Shown here: piece after piece, positions 16,234 through 24,628 of the stretch
Position numbering within the stretch: the stretch's first letter is position 1
Layout of the letters: every line of letters starts with the position of its first letter
NCBI GenBank assembly: GCA_041651175.1
Contig: JBAZJT010000001.1
Location: forward strand, 248,001 to 312,000
Origin: Elusimicrobiales bacterium
GTDB taxonomy: Bacteria; Elusimicrobiota; Elusimicrobia; Elusimicrobiales; Elusimicrobiaceae
DNA: 64,000 nucleotides
Direction: 5' to 3'
The notes under the pieces: generated by a model
Database searches by the model: none
Told to the model about the DNA's origin: nothing
The model's input: the letters and a program-made list of their open reading frames with translations, nothing else
Position numbers and translations under genes: made by a program

Positions 16234-17622
16234 ATGAGAACTTCAAAAACAGCAGCAAAAATCGCGGCACTGTCCGTTGTGTTGACGGGCATGGCCGCCG
16301 CAGCAGACGCCCAGCTTGACAAAATCAGGCTGCCGGAGTTCGTGGAATCCGTAAAGTTTTCCGGGGACCTCCGCATAAGGCAGGAGGATTTTTACCGCCG
16401 CGGCAACGGCTACGATTCTTCCGGCAACCCCACCAGCAACGGGACTACAACCGACATCATGGGAAACACCGTTACGCTGATAACGCCGCAGACCGACAGG
16501 CGCCGCTTCCGCCTGCGCTACGGGCTGGAGGCCGCGTTCAAGGACACCATGAGCGCGGGCTTCAGGCTCGGCACCGGCACGGGGCAGCAGGTTACGGAAA
16601 ACCAGACGATGACCGGCCTCAGCGGCGAAAAGCCCCTCTGGATAGATCTGGCCTGGATGCGCTGGGCGCCGTCTTATGACAATGGCTCGTTCTATGTCCA
16701 GGGCGGCAAGATGAAAAACGAGCTCTGGCGGCCTTATTCGGACGATATTATCTGGAGCGACGACCTCAACCCCGAAGGCTTCATGGAAGGCGGGCAGTAC
16801 AAGCTGGGCGGGCTGGCGCTGTTTGCCAACCTGCTTCAGATGGATGCGGGCCAGCCTTCAAAAAACAGCTTCACCGGCGAGGCCAGCAGCGACAACCAGT
16901 GGTGCATAACCGAACAGCTTGGCGCGGAGGGCAAAGTCTCCGATGTGAAAATTAAAAGCGCGGTGGCCTATAACAGATGGACCGGCAGGGACCTGGGCGT
17001 GATGCCCTGGCTTAACGGGACGCTTAAGGACAGCGGCTCGGTTACGCAGCCCGTCCCGTCGCTTACCGGCGGGCTGGCGCAGGACGGCAACCGGCGCGAC
17101 GCCAACGGCCTGCTGCTGAATGAATTCGGCGTGGCGCAGTGGTCCACGCAGGTGGACGCACCGGTGATGGGCGTGCCGGTCAGCTTCCAGGCGACGCTGC
17201 TGCGCAACGTGCTGGCCAGCGGGATAGCCAACTCGCAGCACACGGGAGTAAATCCGTCCGCGCCGCTTGCGCGGGACGGCTACCAGTACGGCGTCATAGC
17301 CGGCAAGGCGGCAAAGGAAGGCACCTGGGAAGGCGGACTGTTCTATAAATACGCCGAGGCGGACTGCACCATATCCGACATCAATTCCGCGGATTTCGGC
17401 GACGGCGGCACAAACCGCAAGGGGACGACGTTCTGGCTGGCATACGCGCCGCGCGACTGGATGCAAATCAAGGCCAAGGGTTATATAACCGAGACCATAG
17501 ACCCGATGATAGAGGGCAATGTGGTAAGCGGCAAATCCGGCAGCACAACACCGGTGGTTGACACTGCAGTGGGCAGAAAAGACATCAACCGCTTCCAGCT
17601 GGACATAACCTTCAGGTTCTGA
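16234..17622 (+). CDS. Putative outer-membrane porin
   Basis: A 462-residue protein with a signal peptide (about 1-26, ending AAADAQ) followed by alternating-hydrophobicity beta-strand sequence throughout and a C-terminal phenylalanine (LDITFRF), the usual beta-barrel insertion signal. It resembles the putative-porin group (Porin_5-like), with strand pairs such as RRRFRLRYGLEAAF and a long loop near 180-260. It probably forms a general or solute-selective channel in the outer membrane. The gene diverges from the ankyrin-clostripain unit across a 190-bp spacer; AGGA lies a few bases before the ATG. Confidence 0.78.
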   Translation: MRTSKTAAKIAALSVVLTGMAAAADAQLDKIRLPEFVESVKFSGDLRIRQEDFYRRGNGYDSSGNPTSNGTTTDIMGNTVTLITPQTDRRRFRLRYGLEAAFKDTMSAGFRLGTGTGQQVTENQTMTGLSGEKPLWIDLAWMRWAPSYDNGSFYVQGGKMKNELWRPYSDDIIWSDDLNPEGFMEGGQYKLGGLALFANLLQMDAGQPSKNSFTGEASSDNQWCITEQLGAEGKVSDVKIKSAVAYNRWTGRDLGVMPWLNGTLKDSGSVTQPVPSLTGGLAQDGNRRDANGLLLNEFGVAQWSTQVDAPVMGVPVSFQATLLRNVLASGIANSQHTGVNPSAPLARDGYQYGVIAGKAAKEGTWEGGLFYKYAEADCTISDINSADFGDGGTNRKGTTFWLAYAPRDWMQIKAKGYITETIDPMIEGNVVSGKSGSTTPVVDTAVGRKDINRFQLDITFRF

Positions 17623-17627
17623 AACAC

Positions 17628-17660
17628 ACAGGGAGGGGGCGCGCCGCGTCCCCTCCCTGT
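17628..17660 (+). terminator. Hairpin after the porin gene
   Basis: 11-bp perfect stem (17628-17638 with 17650-17660) beginning 5 bp after the porin stop. There is no T-run behind it, so it may act as an mRNA stabiliser as much as a terminator. Confidence 0.5.
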
Positions 17661-17755
17661 AGCAATCTAATTCCCCGTCTTGCGGAAGGCCGGCGCGCCG
17701 ACGCCGGTCAATGCTCCCGCCGCAGGCCGAAAATACGGTTTTTGCAACGGATTTT

Positions 17756-18949
17756 TTATTCTTTGCGCAACAGCCGCCCGGCGGCGGAAAGCCCCAGCCG
17801 GCGCGCGGCGTCCAGCGCGGCGGCGTCCGGCACATAGCGGCATTTCAAAGTTTCGCCCGCAGGCGCAACGCCCATTTCTTTAAGCTGCGCGGCCAGCCAG
17901 TCGGGACCTTCCCCGCTCCAGCCGTAGGAGCCGAACGCCGCGCCGGTTAAATTTCTCCGGTTAAGGCCTTTCAGGTATACCGTCAAATCCGCCATGCTGG
18001 GGAAAACCTGCCGGTTCAGCGTCGGCGCGCCCAGAAACAGCGCCCCGGCCTCCAGCAGCTCCGTTGCTATGTCGCTGCGCCCGTCGGCTTTAAGCGGCAT
18101 GACCTGAACCCGCGCGCCGCCTTCAATAAGCCCGTCCGCCAGCGCGTTTGCCAGCAGGGCGGTGCTTTGCCACATCGTGTCGTAGGCGATTACGGCAAGG
18201 TCCGAGGGCTCCTGCCTCGCCCATTTTTCGTAAAGCGAGATGATTGCGGCGATGTCCTTGCGCCATACCGGGCCGTGGTCCGGCGCGATAAGCTTCACCG
18301 GAAAATTTTTCGCCTTGAACCTGGCCAGAAAAGCCAGCACCAGAGGGGAATACGGCAGCACGATGTTGGCGTAATAGGCCGCCGCCTCGCGCCGCCAATC
18401 CGGCGTTTCGTCGTCAAACCGTTTTGAATGGGCCAGGTGCATCCCGAAAATATCGTTGGAGAACAAAACGCCGCCGTCATGCAGGAAGGAAACCATGCTG
18501 TCCGGCCAGTGCAGCATTTTGGATTCCATGAAGGTGAATTTCAGCCCGCCGATTTCGGTTTCCTGCCCGTCGGCGACGGTTTGCAGCTTCAAATCCGCGT
18601 GAAAATGCGCCTCCAGCGCGCTTTTGCCGGCGGCGGAGCAGAGCACCCGCTGCGGTTTTAATTCCGCCAGCAGCCGGGGCAGCGAGCCGCTGTGGTCCAT
18701 CTCGGAATGGTTGGAAATAACGGTTTTTATGCCGCCGGGGTCGGTTACCGAGGCGATGCGCGAGAGCATCTCGCCGTAAAACGGGGCCTTGACCGTGTCT
18801 ATCAGGACAGGCTCCTCCCCCATGACGAGATAGGCGTTGTAGGTGCTGCCGCCGCGCGTGGAATAGCCGTGGAAATCGCGCAGCCCCCAGTCTATCGCGC
18901 CCACCCACCAGACTTTTTCCGCGATTTTTACCGCTTTGAATTCGCCCAT
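17756..18949 (-). CDS. Flavodiiron protein (FprA-type O2/NO reductase)
   Basis: Flavodiiron proteins reduce O2 to water (or NO to N2O) in the cytoplasm of anaerobes. The 397-residue protein has the N-terminal metallo-beta-lactamase-like diiron domain (1-245) with ligands H81, E83, D85 and H86 in NHSEMDHSG, and further His/Asp in PDHGPVW. A C-terminal flavodoxin domain follows (about 250-390), with the FMN loop YDTMWQSTALLA. There is no rubredoxin extension, so electrons probably come from a separate rubredoxin or from the rubrerythrin next door. It is the last gene of the oxygen-defence operon, 58 bp after ferritin. Confidence 0.9.
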   Translation of the reverse strand: MGEFKAVKIAEKVWWVGAIDWGLRDFHGYSTRGGSTYNAYLVMGEEPVLIDTVKAPFYGEMLSRIASVTDPGGIKTVISNHSEMDHSGSLPRLLAELKPQRVLCSAAGKSALEAHFHADLKLQTVADGQETEIGGLKFTFMESKMLHWPDSMVSFLHDGGVLFSNDIFGMHLAHSKRFDDETPDWRREAAAYYANIVLPYSPLVLAFLARFKAKNFPVKLIAPDHGPVWRKDIAAIISLYEKWARQEPSDLAVIAYDTMWQSTALLANALADGLIEGGARVQVMPLKADGRSDIATELLEAGALFLGAPTLNRQVFPSMADLTVYLKGLNRRNLTGAAFGSYGWSGEGPDWLAAQLKEMGVAPAGETLKCRYVPDAAALDAARRLGLSAAGRLLRKE

Positions 18950-19006
18950 AGATCCCCCGCGTTGCAGCGGTTTCCGCCCGCGCCGCGGGCGGAAACCGCA
19001 TGGTAG

Positions 19007-19501
19007 TTAAGCGCTTTTTCTCTTGCCCAGTTCCTTGTCCATCATCACAAGACCGGAGCCCGACGGCCCGACGCGCTCCAGCTTCTGCGCGATGTCGTTG
19101 GTGGATTCTTCCTCTTCCACCTGCTCTTTGACAAACCACTGGAGGAATTCCAGCGCGGCATTGTCGCTTTCCTTGCGGGCAAGCTCGGCAAGCGCGTCTA
19201 TCCTGCCCGAGATGAACACCTCGTGCTTGTAGGCCTCGGCGAATATGTCGTGCGGCGATTTCCAGTCGTTTTTCGGCGCGGACAGCGCGGCGAATTTGGG
19301 CATTCCACCCCGGCTGGCGATATGGGCGAAGAATTTGTGCGCGTGCGACAATTCCTCGTCTTTCTGGGCCAGCATCCAGCCCGCCATGCCGCCGTAGCCG
19401 CGCGCCGCCAGCCAGCCCGCCATCTGGTAATAGATGAAGGCGGATTCAAGCTCGAATTTTATCTGCTCGTTGAAGGCCGCTTCTATCCTTGGATTTGTCA
19501 T
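19007..19501 (-). CDS. ftn: Bacterial ferritin (FtnA-type)
   Basis: Non-haem ferritin of 164 residues that oxidises and stores iron in a 24-mer shell. The four-helix bundle is intact, with ferroxidase ligands in the first helix (NEQIKFELESAFIYY), EELSHAHKFF in helix 2 (E..H pair) and EEEESTND in helix 4. The ATG at 19501 is chosen because a purine-rich GGGGGA stretch precedes it; the frame is open further upstream only because it overlaps the desulfoferrodoxin gene. Storing Fe2+ limits Fenton chemistry, consistent with its place between superoxide reductase and flavodiiron genes. Confidence 0.9.
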   Translation of the reverse strand: MTNPRIEAAFNEQIKFELESAFIYYQMAGWLAARGYGGMAGWMLAQKDEELSHAHKFFAHIASRGGMPKFAALSAPKNDWKSPHDIFAEAYKHEVFISGRIDALAELARKESDNAALEFLQWFVKEQVEEEESTNDIAQKLERVGPSGSGLVMMDKELGKRKSA

Positions 19502-19503
19502 GG

Positions 19504-19884
19504 CTATTTTCCCCCTTTCCACAATCCGTGCAGGTTGCAGTATTCCCGGGCGTAGGCTTCCCCGGCCTTTACGCAGAATTCCGCTTCCGGCGCGTCGCCG
19601 GGCCTCAGGAATTTGCGATAGGAAACGCCGCCGGCCACAAGCTCTATCCACTCAATGTAGTGTTTCTCCTCCATCGGATGCGGAATGCTTCCGATTTTAA
19701 CCTTCACCCCTGTTTCGGTTGCCTCTATTACCGGCACATGCTTTTCGCGCGAGGCGTCCACCGAATTCTCCGCCATCAGAATCATCGGCTTGTCGCAGCA
19801 GGACAATGTCCCGCCCGAGGCGTGGACCACCGCCACGATATTTCCGCACACTCCGCATTTGTAGACCTGATTTCTTTCCGTCAT
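19504..19884 (-). CDS. dfx: Desulfoferrodoxin (superoxide reductase)
   Basis: Reduces superoxide to hydrogen peroxide without making O2. The 126-residue protein has both domains of class I enzymes: the N-terminal desulforedoxin-type Fe(Cys)4 domain with C10, C13, C29 and C30, and the C-terminal neelaredoxin domain with the Fe(His)4Cys active site (EKHVPVIE, HPMEEKHYIEW and the terminal CNLHG). The ATG at 19884 follows AAGGGGGATG. It ends 2 bp before the ferritin start, and the peroxide it makes can be removed by the rubrerythrin encoded just upstream. Confidence 0.92.
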   Translation of the reverse strand: MTERNQVYKCGVCGNIVAVVHASGGTLSCCDKPMILMAENSVDASREKHVPVIEATETGVKVKIGSIPHPMEEKHYIEWIELVAGGVSYRKFLRPGDAPEAEFCVKAGEAYAREYCNLHGLWKGGK

Positions 19885-19900
19885 ACATCCCCCTTTGGTT

Positions 19901-20473
19901 TTACCAGTTTTCGCCCAGCAATTCGTAATAGTCGCGCGGATGCGCGCAGGCCGGGCAGGATTCGGGCGCGTCCGTTCCCTCGTGCAGATAGCCGCAGTTG
20001 AGGCAGCGCCAGACCACCTTTTTGTCCCGTCTGAACACCCGCCCGTTTTTGAGGTTCTCCAGCAGCGCGGCGTAGCGTTTGGCATGCTGCTTTTCGGCGA
20101 CGGAGACGGCCTCAAAGACCTTGGCCACCGCCTCAAAGCCCTCCTTGCGCGCCGTGGAGGCGAAGGAGGGGTACATGTGGCCCCATTCATAATCCTCGCC
20201 GTCGGCTGCGGCTTTCAGATTTTCGGCGGTGGAGAGTACCCGTCCGGCGGGAAAAGCCGCCGTTACCTGCGCCTCGCCGCCCTCAAGAAAACTGAAAAAC
20301 CGCTTGGCATGTTCCTTTTCCTGATTGGCGGTCTCCTCGAATATGCCGGCTATCTGGACAAGCCCTTCCTTTTTCGCCTTGCTTGCGAAATAGGTGTAGC
20401 GGTTGCGCGCCTGCGATTCCCCCGCGAACGCGGTGATGAGATTTTTCTCGGTCTGAGTTCCTTTAAGCGTCAT
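19901..20473 (-). CDS. rbr: Rubrerythrin
   Basis: NADH-linked peroxide reductase of anaerobes. The 190-residue protein has a diiron four-helix domain with two ExxH motifs (E52-H55 in QEKEHAKRFF; E127-H130 in AEKQHAKRYA). The C-terminal rubredoxin domain binds one Fe through C157, C160, C173 and C176. Its start overlaps the end of the TIGR02757 gene by 4 bp. It is co-transcribed with desulfoferrodoxin, ferritin and the flavodiiron protein, giving a complete superoxide-peroxide-oxygen-iron defence set. Confidence 0.93.
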   Translation of the reverse strand: MTLKGTQTEKNLITAFAGESQARNRYTYFASKAKKEGLVQIAGIFEETANQEKEHAKRFFSFLEGGEAQVTAAFPAGRVLSTAENLKAAADGEDYEWGHMYPSFASTARKEGFEAVAKVFEAVSVAEKQHAKRYAALLENLKNGRVFRRDKKVVWRCLNCGYLHEGTDAPESCPACAHPRDYYELLGENW

Positions 20474-21228
20474 GCCAGCCTCCTTTTCAGGTCTTCCATG
20501 TCCAGCCCGTCCCGTATGCCGAAACGGGTCAGGCAGAAATCGTATTTCACCGGGTCGTCCGGCGACAGCGCGGCAAAGCCCGCCGTTATCTCAAGCGCGG
20601 TTTTCATCCCCGCGCCGGCGCGCGCGGTAAAGCCCAGCGCGCGGCCTATCTTGTTCATGTGCGTATCCAGCGGCACAATCAGCGCGCTGGGCGCAATGTC
20701 CCAGCCGCCGGGGTCCACCTCGTCGCGGCGGCACATCCAGCGGAAAAAAAGATTTAGCCGTTTCAGCGCGCTGCCCTTTCCCGGCGATGGAATAAGAGTG
20801 TCCACCGGTCCCCGCGCAGCCCCGCGCAGCCTGGCGGCGAAACCGCGCTGCATTTCCCGCGCCGCGCAGCCGCCAAGCCAACCGTATTCCTTTATAATTG
20901 TTTTTGCCGCGCCTAGCAATGCCGATAATTCCTCACCGCGCGTGAAGCGGTAGCGAAAGCCCGAAAAATCCCGCCGCAGGGCGGAGGGGGAGGTTTTTTC
21001 AAGATAGCGGCGCGGCGAATCCCCCATCACGGCAAGGGCGCAAGCCCCCGCGCGCACTATCTGCCGGACATTGCCGTAGGCAAAGCAGGAGGCGGCCAGC
21101 CCCGCTATCTCCCTGTCCCGCACGGATTTATAGCGGTAAAGCAGCTCCAGCGGGTCGGGGGAGACATATTCCCGCCGGTTGTACAGCGCGTATATCTTTT
21201 CAAGCTCGCGGCGCAGGTTTTTTGCCAT
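20470..21228 (-). CDS. TIGR02757/DUF2400 family protein
   Basis: A 252-residue cytoplasmic protein of the conserved but uncharacterised TIGR02757 family. Typical blocks are visible: YNRREYVSPDPLELLYRY near the N terminus, RFTRGEELSALL in the middle and LIVPLDTHMNKIGRALG near residue 175-190, followed by KYDFCLTRFGI. The helical sequence has been compared with HhH-type DNA glycosylase folds, but no activity is established. The ATG at 21228 gives a normal family length; it overlaps the rrf2 3' end by 29 bp. Its place between the Rrf2 regulator and rubrerythrin suggests a role in oxidative damage response. Confidence 0.8.
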   Translation of the reverse strand: MAKNLRRELEKIYALYNRREYVSPDPLELLYRYKSVRDREIAGLAASCFAYGNVRQIVRAGACALAVMGDSPRRYLEKTSPSALRRDFSGFRYRFTRGEELSALLGAAKTIIKEYGWLGGCAAREMQRGFAARLRGAARGPVDTLIPSPGKGSALKRLNLFFRWMCRRDEVDPGGWDIAPSALIVPLDTHMNKIGRALGFTARAGAGMKTALEITAGFAALSPDDPVKYDFCLTRFGIRDGLDMEDLKRRLA

Positions 21229-21637
21229 GGGAATATGCCGCAGCCTCCGCCAGCGTGCGGGACAAAACTTTTTTAAACTCCGCTTCAAAGCGCGAGGCGA
21301 AATCGCCTATCATGCAGCGGCGGCGCAAACAGGAATGCCTGCCCAACAGGCATTTTGCGGGCGCGATTTTGCCGTCCACCGCGGAGACGGCTTTCAGCAG
21401 CGTTATCCTCTCCGGCGGGGCGGCAAGCAAAAATCCTCCGTCCGGCCCGCGCGCCGAGCGCACGACCCCCGCCCGGCACAACCGCTGCATCACCTTTGAC
21501 ACATGCGCCGCCGACACCCCGAAAACCGACGCTATCTCCCCCGCCGGCACGGGCCGCCCGGCGGCCTCCCCGATTAAAACGCAGCCGTGCATGGCAATCA
21601 CCGCGCCCCGGCTGATTTGCAGCATTGCTTTTTCCAT
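21200..21637 (-). CDS. Rrf2-family transcriptional regulator
   Basis: A 145-residue Rrf2 protein (IscR/NsrR relatives) with an N-terminal winged helix (VPAGEIASVFGVSAAHVSKVMQ recognition region at about 30-51) and the wing RSARGPDGGF. Three cysteines, C96, C103 and C108, sit where family members bind an Fe-S cluster, although the spacing (Cx6Cx4C) differs from IscR. It probably senses O2, NO or Fe-S status and controls its own operon and perhaps the divergent nifU-nifS. A perfect palindrome lies on its -10 box. ATG at 21637 would give a 2-nt leader; the alternative ATG at 21625 gives a 14-nt one. Confidence 0.87.
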   Translation of the reverse strand: MEKAMLQISRGAVIAMHGCVLIGEAAGRPVPAGEIASVFGVSAAHVSKVMQRLCRAGVVRSARGPDGGFLLAAPPERITLLKAVSAVDGKIAPAKCLLGRHSCLRRRCMIGDFASRFEAEFKKVLSRTLAEAAAYSHGKKPAPRA

Positions 21638-21641
21638 ATAG

Positions 21642-21657
21642 AGGTATTATAATACCT
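21642..21657. promoter_or_regulatory. Perfect 16-bp palindrome, candidate Rrf2 operator
   Basis: AGGTATTATAATACCT is a perfect palindrome covering the whole -10 hexamer of the rrf2 promoter. A repressor bound here would block RNA polymerase. Rrf2 proteins bind dyad-symmetric sites as dimers, so autoregulation by the adjacent gene is the natural reading. Confidence 0.6.
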
Positions 21658-21674
21658 GTATACTTGTTTGTCAA
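21646..21674 (-). promoter_or_regulatory. Fully consensus sigma-70 promoter of the oxygen-defence operon
   Basis: On the minus strand TTGACA (21674-21669), a 17-bp spacer and TATAAT (21651-21646) match the consensus at all 12 positions. The predicted start point is about 21639, two bases before the first possible ATG of rrf2. Confidence 0.85.
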
Positions 21675-21751
21675 GCGCGCTCCGCCCTTGCCGCGGAAAA
21701 ACGCAAACGCGCTGGCGCGCGCCGCCGTTTCGGGGCGGGCAGGATAAGAAG

Positions 21752-21757
21752 TATAAT
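21752..21757 (+). promoter_or_regulatory. -10 box of the nifU-nifS operon
   Basis: TATAAT lies 18 bp before the nifU ATG, with AAAGGAGAG (21762-21770) between. The best -35 at 17-bp spacing is TTCGGG, which is poor, so an activator may be needed. It is about 100 bp from the Rrf2 palindrome. Confidence 0.5.
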
Positions 21758-21775
21758 TTGCAAAGGAGAGATTTT

Positions 21776-22624
21776 ATGTGGGACTATACCGACAAGGTCA
21801 GGGAACACTTCAAAAACCCCCGCAACGTGGGCGAAATCCCCGGCGCGGACGCCGTGGGCGAGGTGGGCAATATCGTCTGCGGCGACGCGCTGAAGCTGTT
21901 CCTTGCCGTGGACAAAAAAACCGGCAGGATAACCGACGCCAAATTCCAGACATTCGGCTGCGCCAGCGCCATAGCCTCCTCCTCCGCGCTGACGGAGCTG
22001 GTAAAGGGCATGACCTTGGATGAGGCCGCCAAAATCACCAATCAGGACATAGCGCAATTCCTGGGCGGCCTGCCGGAGGAGAAAATGCACTGCTCCGTCA
22101 TGGGCATGGAGGCGCTGGCGGCGGCGATAAAATCCTACGGGCAGGGCGGCGCGCCGGTCGCCGGCGCGGAGCCGGAAGGGCGGGTGGTCTGCTCGTGCTT
22201 TGGCGTTACCGAGGAGAAAATAAGGAAAACCGTAGCCGATAACAAACTGCGCACGGTTGACGAAGTCACCAATTTCACCAAGGCCGGCGGCGCCTGCGGC
22301 AAATGCCGGGGCGAGATTCAGAAAATACTGGACAACATGCTGGGCGTCTCAAAAGAGGCCGGGCGCGGCAAGCCGTTTTCGCAAATGACCACGGTGGAGA
22401 AAATCCACGCGGTGGAGGAGGCTTTCCGCCGCGAGATAACCCCCGCCCTGGTGGCCGACGGCGGCTCCATAGAGCTGGTGGACGTGCAGGGAAGTAAAAT
22501 CACCGTGCGGCTGGCGGGGATGTGCCGGGCGTGCCCCAGCTCCGGCGTAACGCTTAAGTCTTTCGTTGAAAAGCGGCTGCGCGAACTGCTGGACGAAAAC
22601 ATCACCGTGGAGAGCGCGCCGTGA
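21776..22624 (+). CDS. nifU: NifU-type Fe-S cluster scaffold
   Basis: A 282-residue three-domain scaffold on which Fe-S clusters are built. The N-terminal IscU-like domain has C35, C62 and C106. The central domain is BFD/ferredoxin-like with a [2Fe-2S] motif (VVCSCFGVTEEKIR ... GGACGKCRGEIQ), and the C-terminal Nfu domain has the CxxC of GMCRACPSS. Full-length NifU is used as a housekeeping system in many anaerobes without nitrogenase, and no nif genes are present here. The ATG at 21776 follows AAAGGAGAG; the longer frame upstream is not supported. It overlaps nifS by 4 bp. Confidence 0.93.
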   Translation: MWDYTDKVREHFKNPRNVGEIPGADAVGEVGNIVCGDALKLFLAVDKKTGRITDAKFQTFGCASAIASSSALTELVKGMTLDEAAKITNQDIAQFLGGLPEEKMHCSVMGMEALAAAIKSYGQGGAPVAGAEPEGRVVCSCFGVTEEKIRKTVADNKLRTVDEVTNFTKAGGACGKCRGEIQKILDNMLGVSKEAGRGKPFSQMTTVEKIHAVEEAFRREITPALVADGGSIELVDVQGSKITVRLAGMCRACPSSGVTLKSFVEKRLRELLDENITVESAP

Positions 22625-23808
22625 AAGTCCTTTATTTTGACAACAACGCCACAACCGCCGCCGCGCCGGAGGCGGTGGAGGCCATGCGGCCCTTTTTCGG
22701 CGAGATTTACGGCAACGCCTCCAGCATGCACGAATTCGGCGGGCAGGCGCAGAAATTCGTGCGCCGCGCGCGGGAACAGGTGGCCGCGCTGCTGGGCGCG
22801 CCGGACGCGGGGGACGTGATATTCACAAGCTGCGGGACCGAATCGGACAACACCGCCATTTTCTCGGCCATACGCTCCTACCCGGAGAAGCGGCATATCG
22901 TAACCACGCGGGTGGAGCATCCCGCCGTGCTTAACACCTGCCGGTATCTGCAATCGCAGGGCTATGCCGTTACCTATCTGCCGGTGGACGGCAGCGGGAT
23001 GATAAATCTGGACGAGCTGCGCTCCGCCCTGCGCGACGACACCGCCATAGTCTCCATAATGCACGCCAATAACGAGACGGGCGTCATTTTCCCGGTGGAG
23101 GAGGCCGCGCAAATCGCCAAAGCGCGCGGCGCGGTGTTCCACACCGACGCGGTGCAGTCCGCCGGAAAGCTGCCACTGGACATGTCGCGCTCGGCGGTTG
23201 ACATGCTTTCCATATCCGGCCATAAGCTAAACGCGCCCAAGGGCATAGGCGCGCTATACGCGCGCAAGGGAACCAGGTTCGTGCCGTTTATGATTGGCGG
23301 GCATCAGGAGCGGGGCCGCCGCGCCGGGACCGAAAACACGCCGTATATCGTCGCTCTGGGCAAGGCGTGCGAACTGGCGCTTGGCCGCATGGGGGAGGAG
23401 AATGGCCGCGTCAAAGCCCTGCGCGACAGGCTGGAAAAGGGCATTCTTTCAAAAGTTCCGGACGCGAAGGTAAACGGCGGCGGCGCGCCGCGGCTGCCCA
23501 ACACCTCCAATATCAGCTTCGGCTATGTGGAAGGCGAATCCATACTGCTCATGCTAAGCGACCTGGGGGTGGCGGCCTCGTCCGGCTCGGCCTGCGCCTC
23601 CGGCGCGCTGGAGCCGTCCCATGTGCTGCGGGCGATGGGGGTGCCTTTCACATACGCGCACGGCTCGGTGCGGTTTTCGCTTGGGCACGGCAATACGGAA
23701 GAGGAAGTGGATTTCATTCTTTCGCGGATTCCTGCTATAATAGGAAAGTTGAGGGAGATTTCCCCCTTCGGCAGAAGCGGCGGTCAAACCTGCCGCGCGG
23801 AGCAGTGA
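22621..23808 (+). CDS. nifS: Cysteine desulfurase NifS/IscS type
   Basis: PLP enzyme of 395 residues that takes sulfur from cysteine and passes it to NifU. Key residues are visible: H100 in RVEHPAVLNT, the PLP lysine K202 in SGHKLNAPKG, and the catalytic C325 in SSGSACASGALEPSHVL, the short-loop class I pattern. The start is GTG at 22621, overlapping the nifU stop (GTGA). The C terminus has a 20-residue tail beyond the normal end. tRNA-Met begins 4 bp after the stop, so the tRNA may be co-transcribed; a TATAAT at 23736-23741 inside the 3' end could be its own promoter. Confidence 0.93.
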   Translation: MKVLYFDNNATTAAAPEAVEAMRPFFGEIYGNASSMHEFGGQAQKFVRRAREQVAALLGAPDAGDVIFTSCGTESDNTAIFSAIRSYPEKRHIVTTRVEHPAVLNTCRYLQSQGYAVTYLPVDGSGMINLDELRSALRDDTAIVSIMHANNETGVIFPVEEAAQIAKARGAVFHTDAVQSAGKLPLDMSRSAVDMLSISGHKLNAPKGIGALYARKGTRFVPFMIGGHQERGRRAGTENTPYIVALGKACELALGRMGEENGRVKALRDRLEKGILSKVPDAKVNGGGAPRLPNTSNISFGYVEGESILLMLSDLGVAASSGSACASGALEPSHVLRAMGVPFTYAHGSVRFSLGHGNTEEEVDFILSRIPAIIGKLREISPFGRSGGQTCRAEQ

Positions 23809-23812
23809 TTTC

Positions 23813-23886
23813 GCGCCCGTAGCTCAGTTGGTTAGAGCAGACGACTCATAATCGTCGGGTCGTAGGTTCAAGTCCTACCGGGCGCA
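23813..23886 (+). tRNA. tRNA-Met (CAT anticodon)
   Basis: Complete cloverleaf of 74 nt: 7-bp acceptor stem (GCGCCCG with CGGGCGC), D-arm with AGTTGGTTAGA loop, anticodon loop CTCATAA with CAT, and T-arm GTAGG-TTCAAGT-CCTAC. The 3' CCA is not encoded. The loop CTCATAA fits elongator tRNA-Met; tRNA-Ile2 with lysidine-modified CAT cannot be excluded by eye, but the initiator type is excluded because the acceptor starts with a G-C pair. Confidence 0.93.
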
Positions 23887-23914
23887 CTCTTTCCCTGTAT
23901 AATTCGGAGGCCCG

Positions 23915-24559
23915 ATGAAAAAAATTTTTCTGGCGCTTGTTCTGGCAGCCGCCGCGCCCGCGCGGGCGGGCAATTTCGATTTTTTCAAGGATTATGCCGG
24001 CACATGGTGGGGCTCCGGCACAACCAATGACGGCGGATTTGCCATCAATTTCACCATAACCGCAAAAAAGAGCACTTCCGTCAAATTCCTGCTTAAAACC
24101 GGCGGCAAGAGTTTTGACGGCACCGCAACCTTCAGCGAGCCCGCTCCCGGCAAAATGCTCATAAACATAGTCCGGCGCAAGGTGGGCCGGGATTATAAAA
24201 CCATGGCGATTTCGCTCACCGAAAAAACCCCCGGCTCCGGAGATATGGACTACGAGATACTGGACGACGGCAATAAAATAGCCGGCAGGCTGCTTGCCAA
24301 AAAAACAGGGGACGGGCGCTACACCACAACCGCTTTCCTCCCGGACAAGTTAACCATAGCGGGGCTGCCGCTGCCGCTGTCGCCCAGCATACCGGGAGAT
24401 ATTTCGCTTTCCGACAGAAAATTTTCCGCGGCGTTCTCCGTGCTGCCTGCGGTGAAGCTGCTGTTCAACGCCGAGGCCGACGCCGCGCGCAAAACCGCCA
24501 CGATGAACGGCAAGCTGCTGATGTACGGTCTTTCCGCTACACTGAAAAAGACAAAATAA
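23915..24559 (+). CDS. Exported protein of unknown function
   Basis: A 214-residue protein with a clear signal peptide (about 1-18, cut after PARAG) and a beta-rich body: alternating polar and hydrophobic stretches such as GGFAINFTITAKKSTSVKFLL suggest a lipocalin- or barrel-like fold that begins with the phrase YAGTWWGSGTT. No lipobox and no known catalytic motif are seen. CGGAGG is placed 5 bases before the ATG and a TATAAT lies at 23896-23901. It follows tRNA-Met and is convergent with the next gene. Function not recognised. Confidence 0.75.
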   Translation: MKKIFLALVLAAAAPARAGNFDFFKDYAGTWWGSGTTNDGGFAINFTITAKKSTSVKFLLKTGGKSFDGTATFSEPAPGKMLINIVRRKVGRDYKTMAISLTEKTPGSGDMDYEILDDGNKIAGRLLAKKTGDGRYTTTAFLPDKLTIAGLPLPLSPSIPGDISLSDRKFSAAFSVLPAVKLLFNAEADAARKTATMNGKLLMYGLSATLKKTK

Positions 24560-24628
24560 TCCTGCAGGCGCCATCCGCCCGCGTGGCGTGCCGCCGCGCG
24601 GGCAAACCCTGAATTAGGTAAAAGCAAA

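Noticed and set aside
23736..23741. TATAAT inside the nifS 3' end as a dedicated tRNA-Met promoter
   Set aside because: No -35 at 16-18 bp; kept only as a possibility because the tRNA could equally be read from the nifU promoter.
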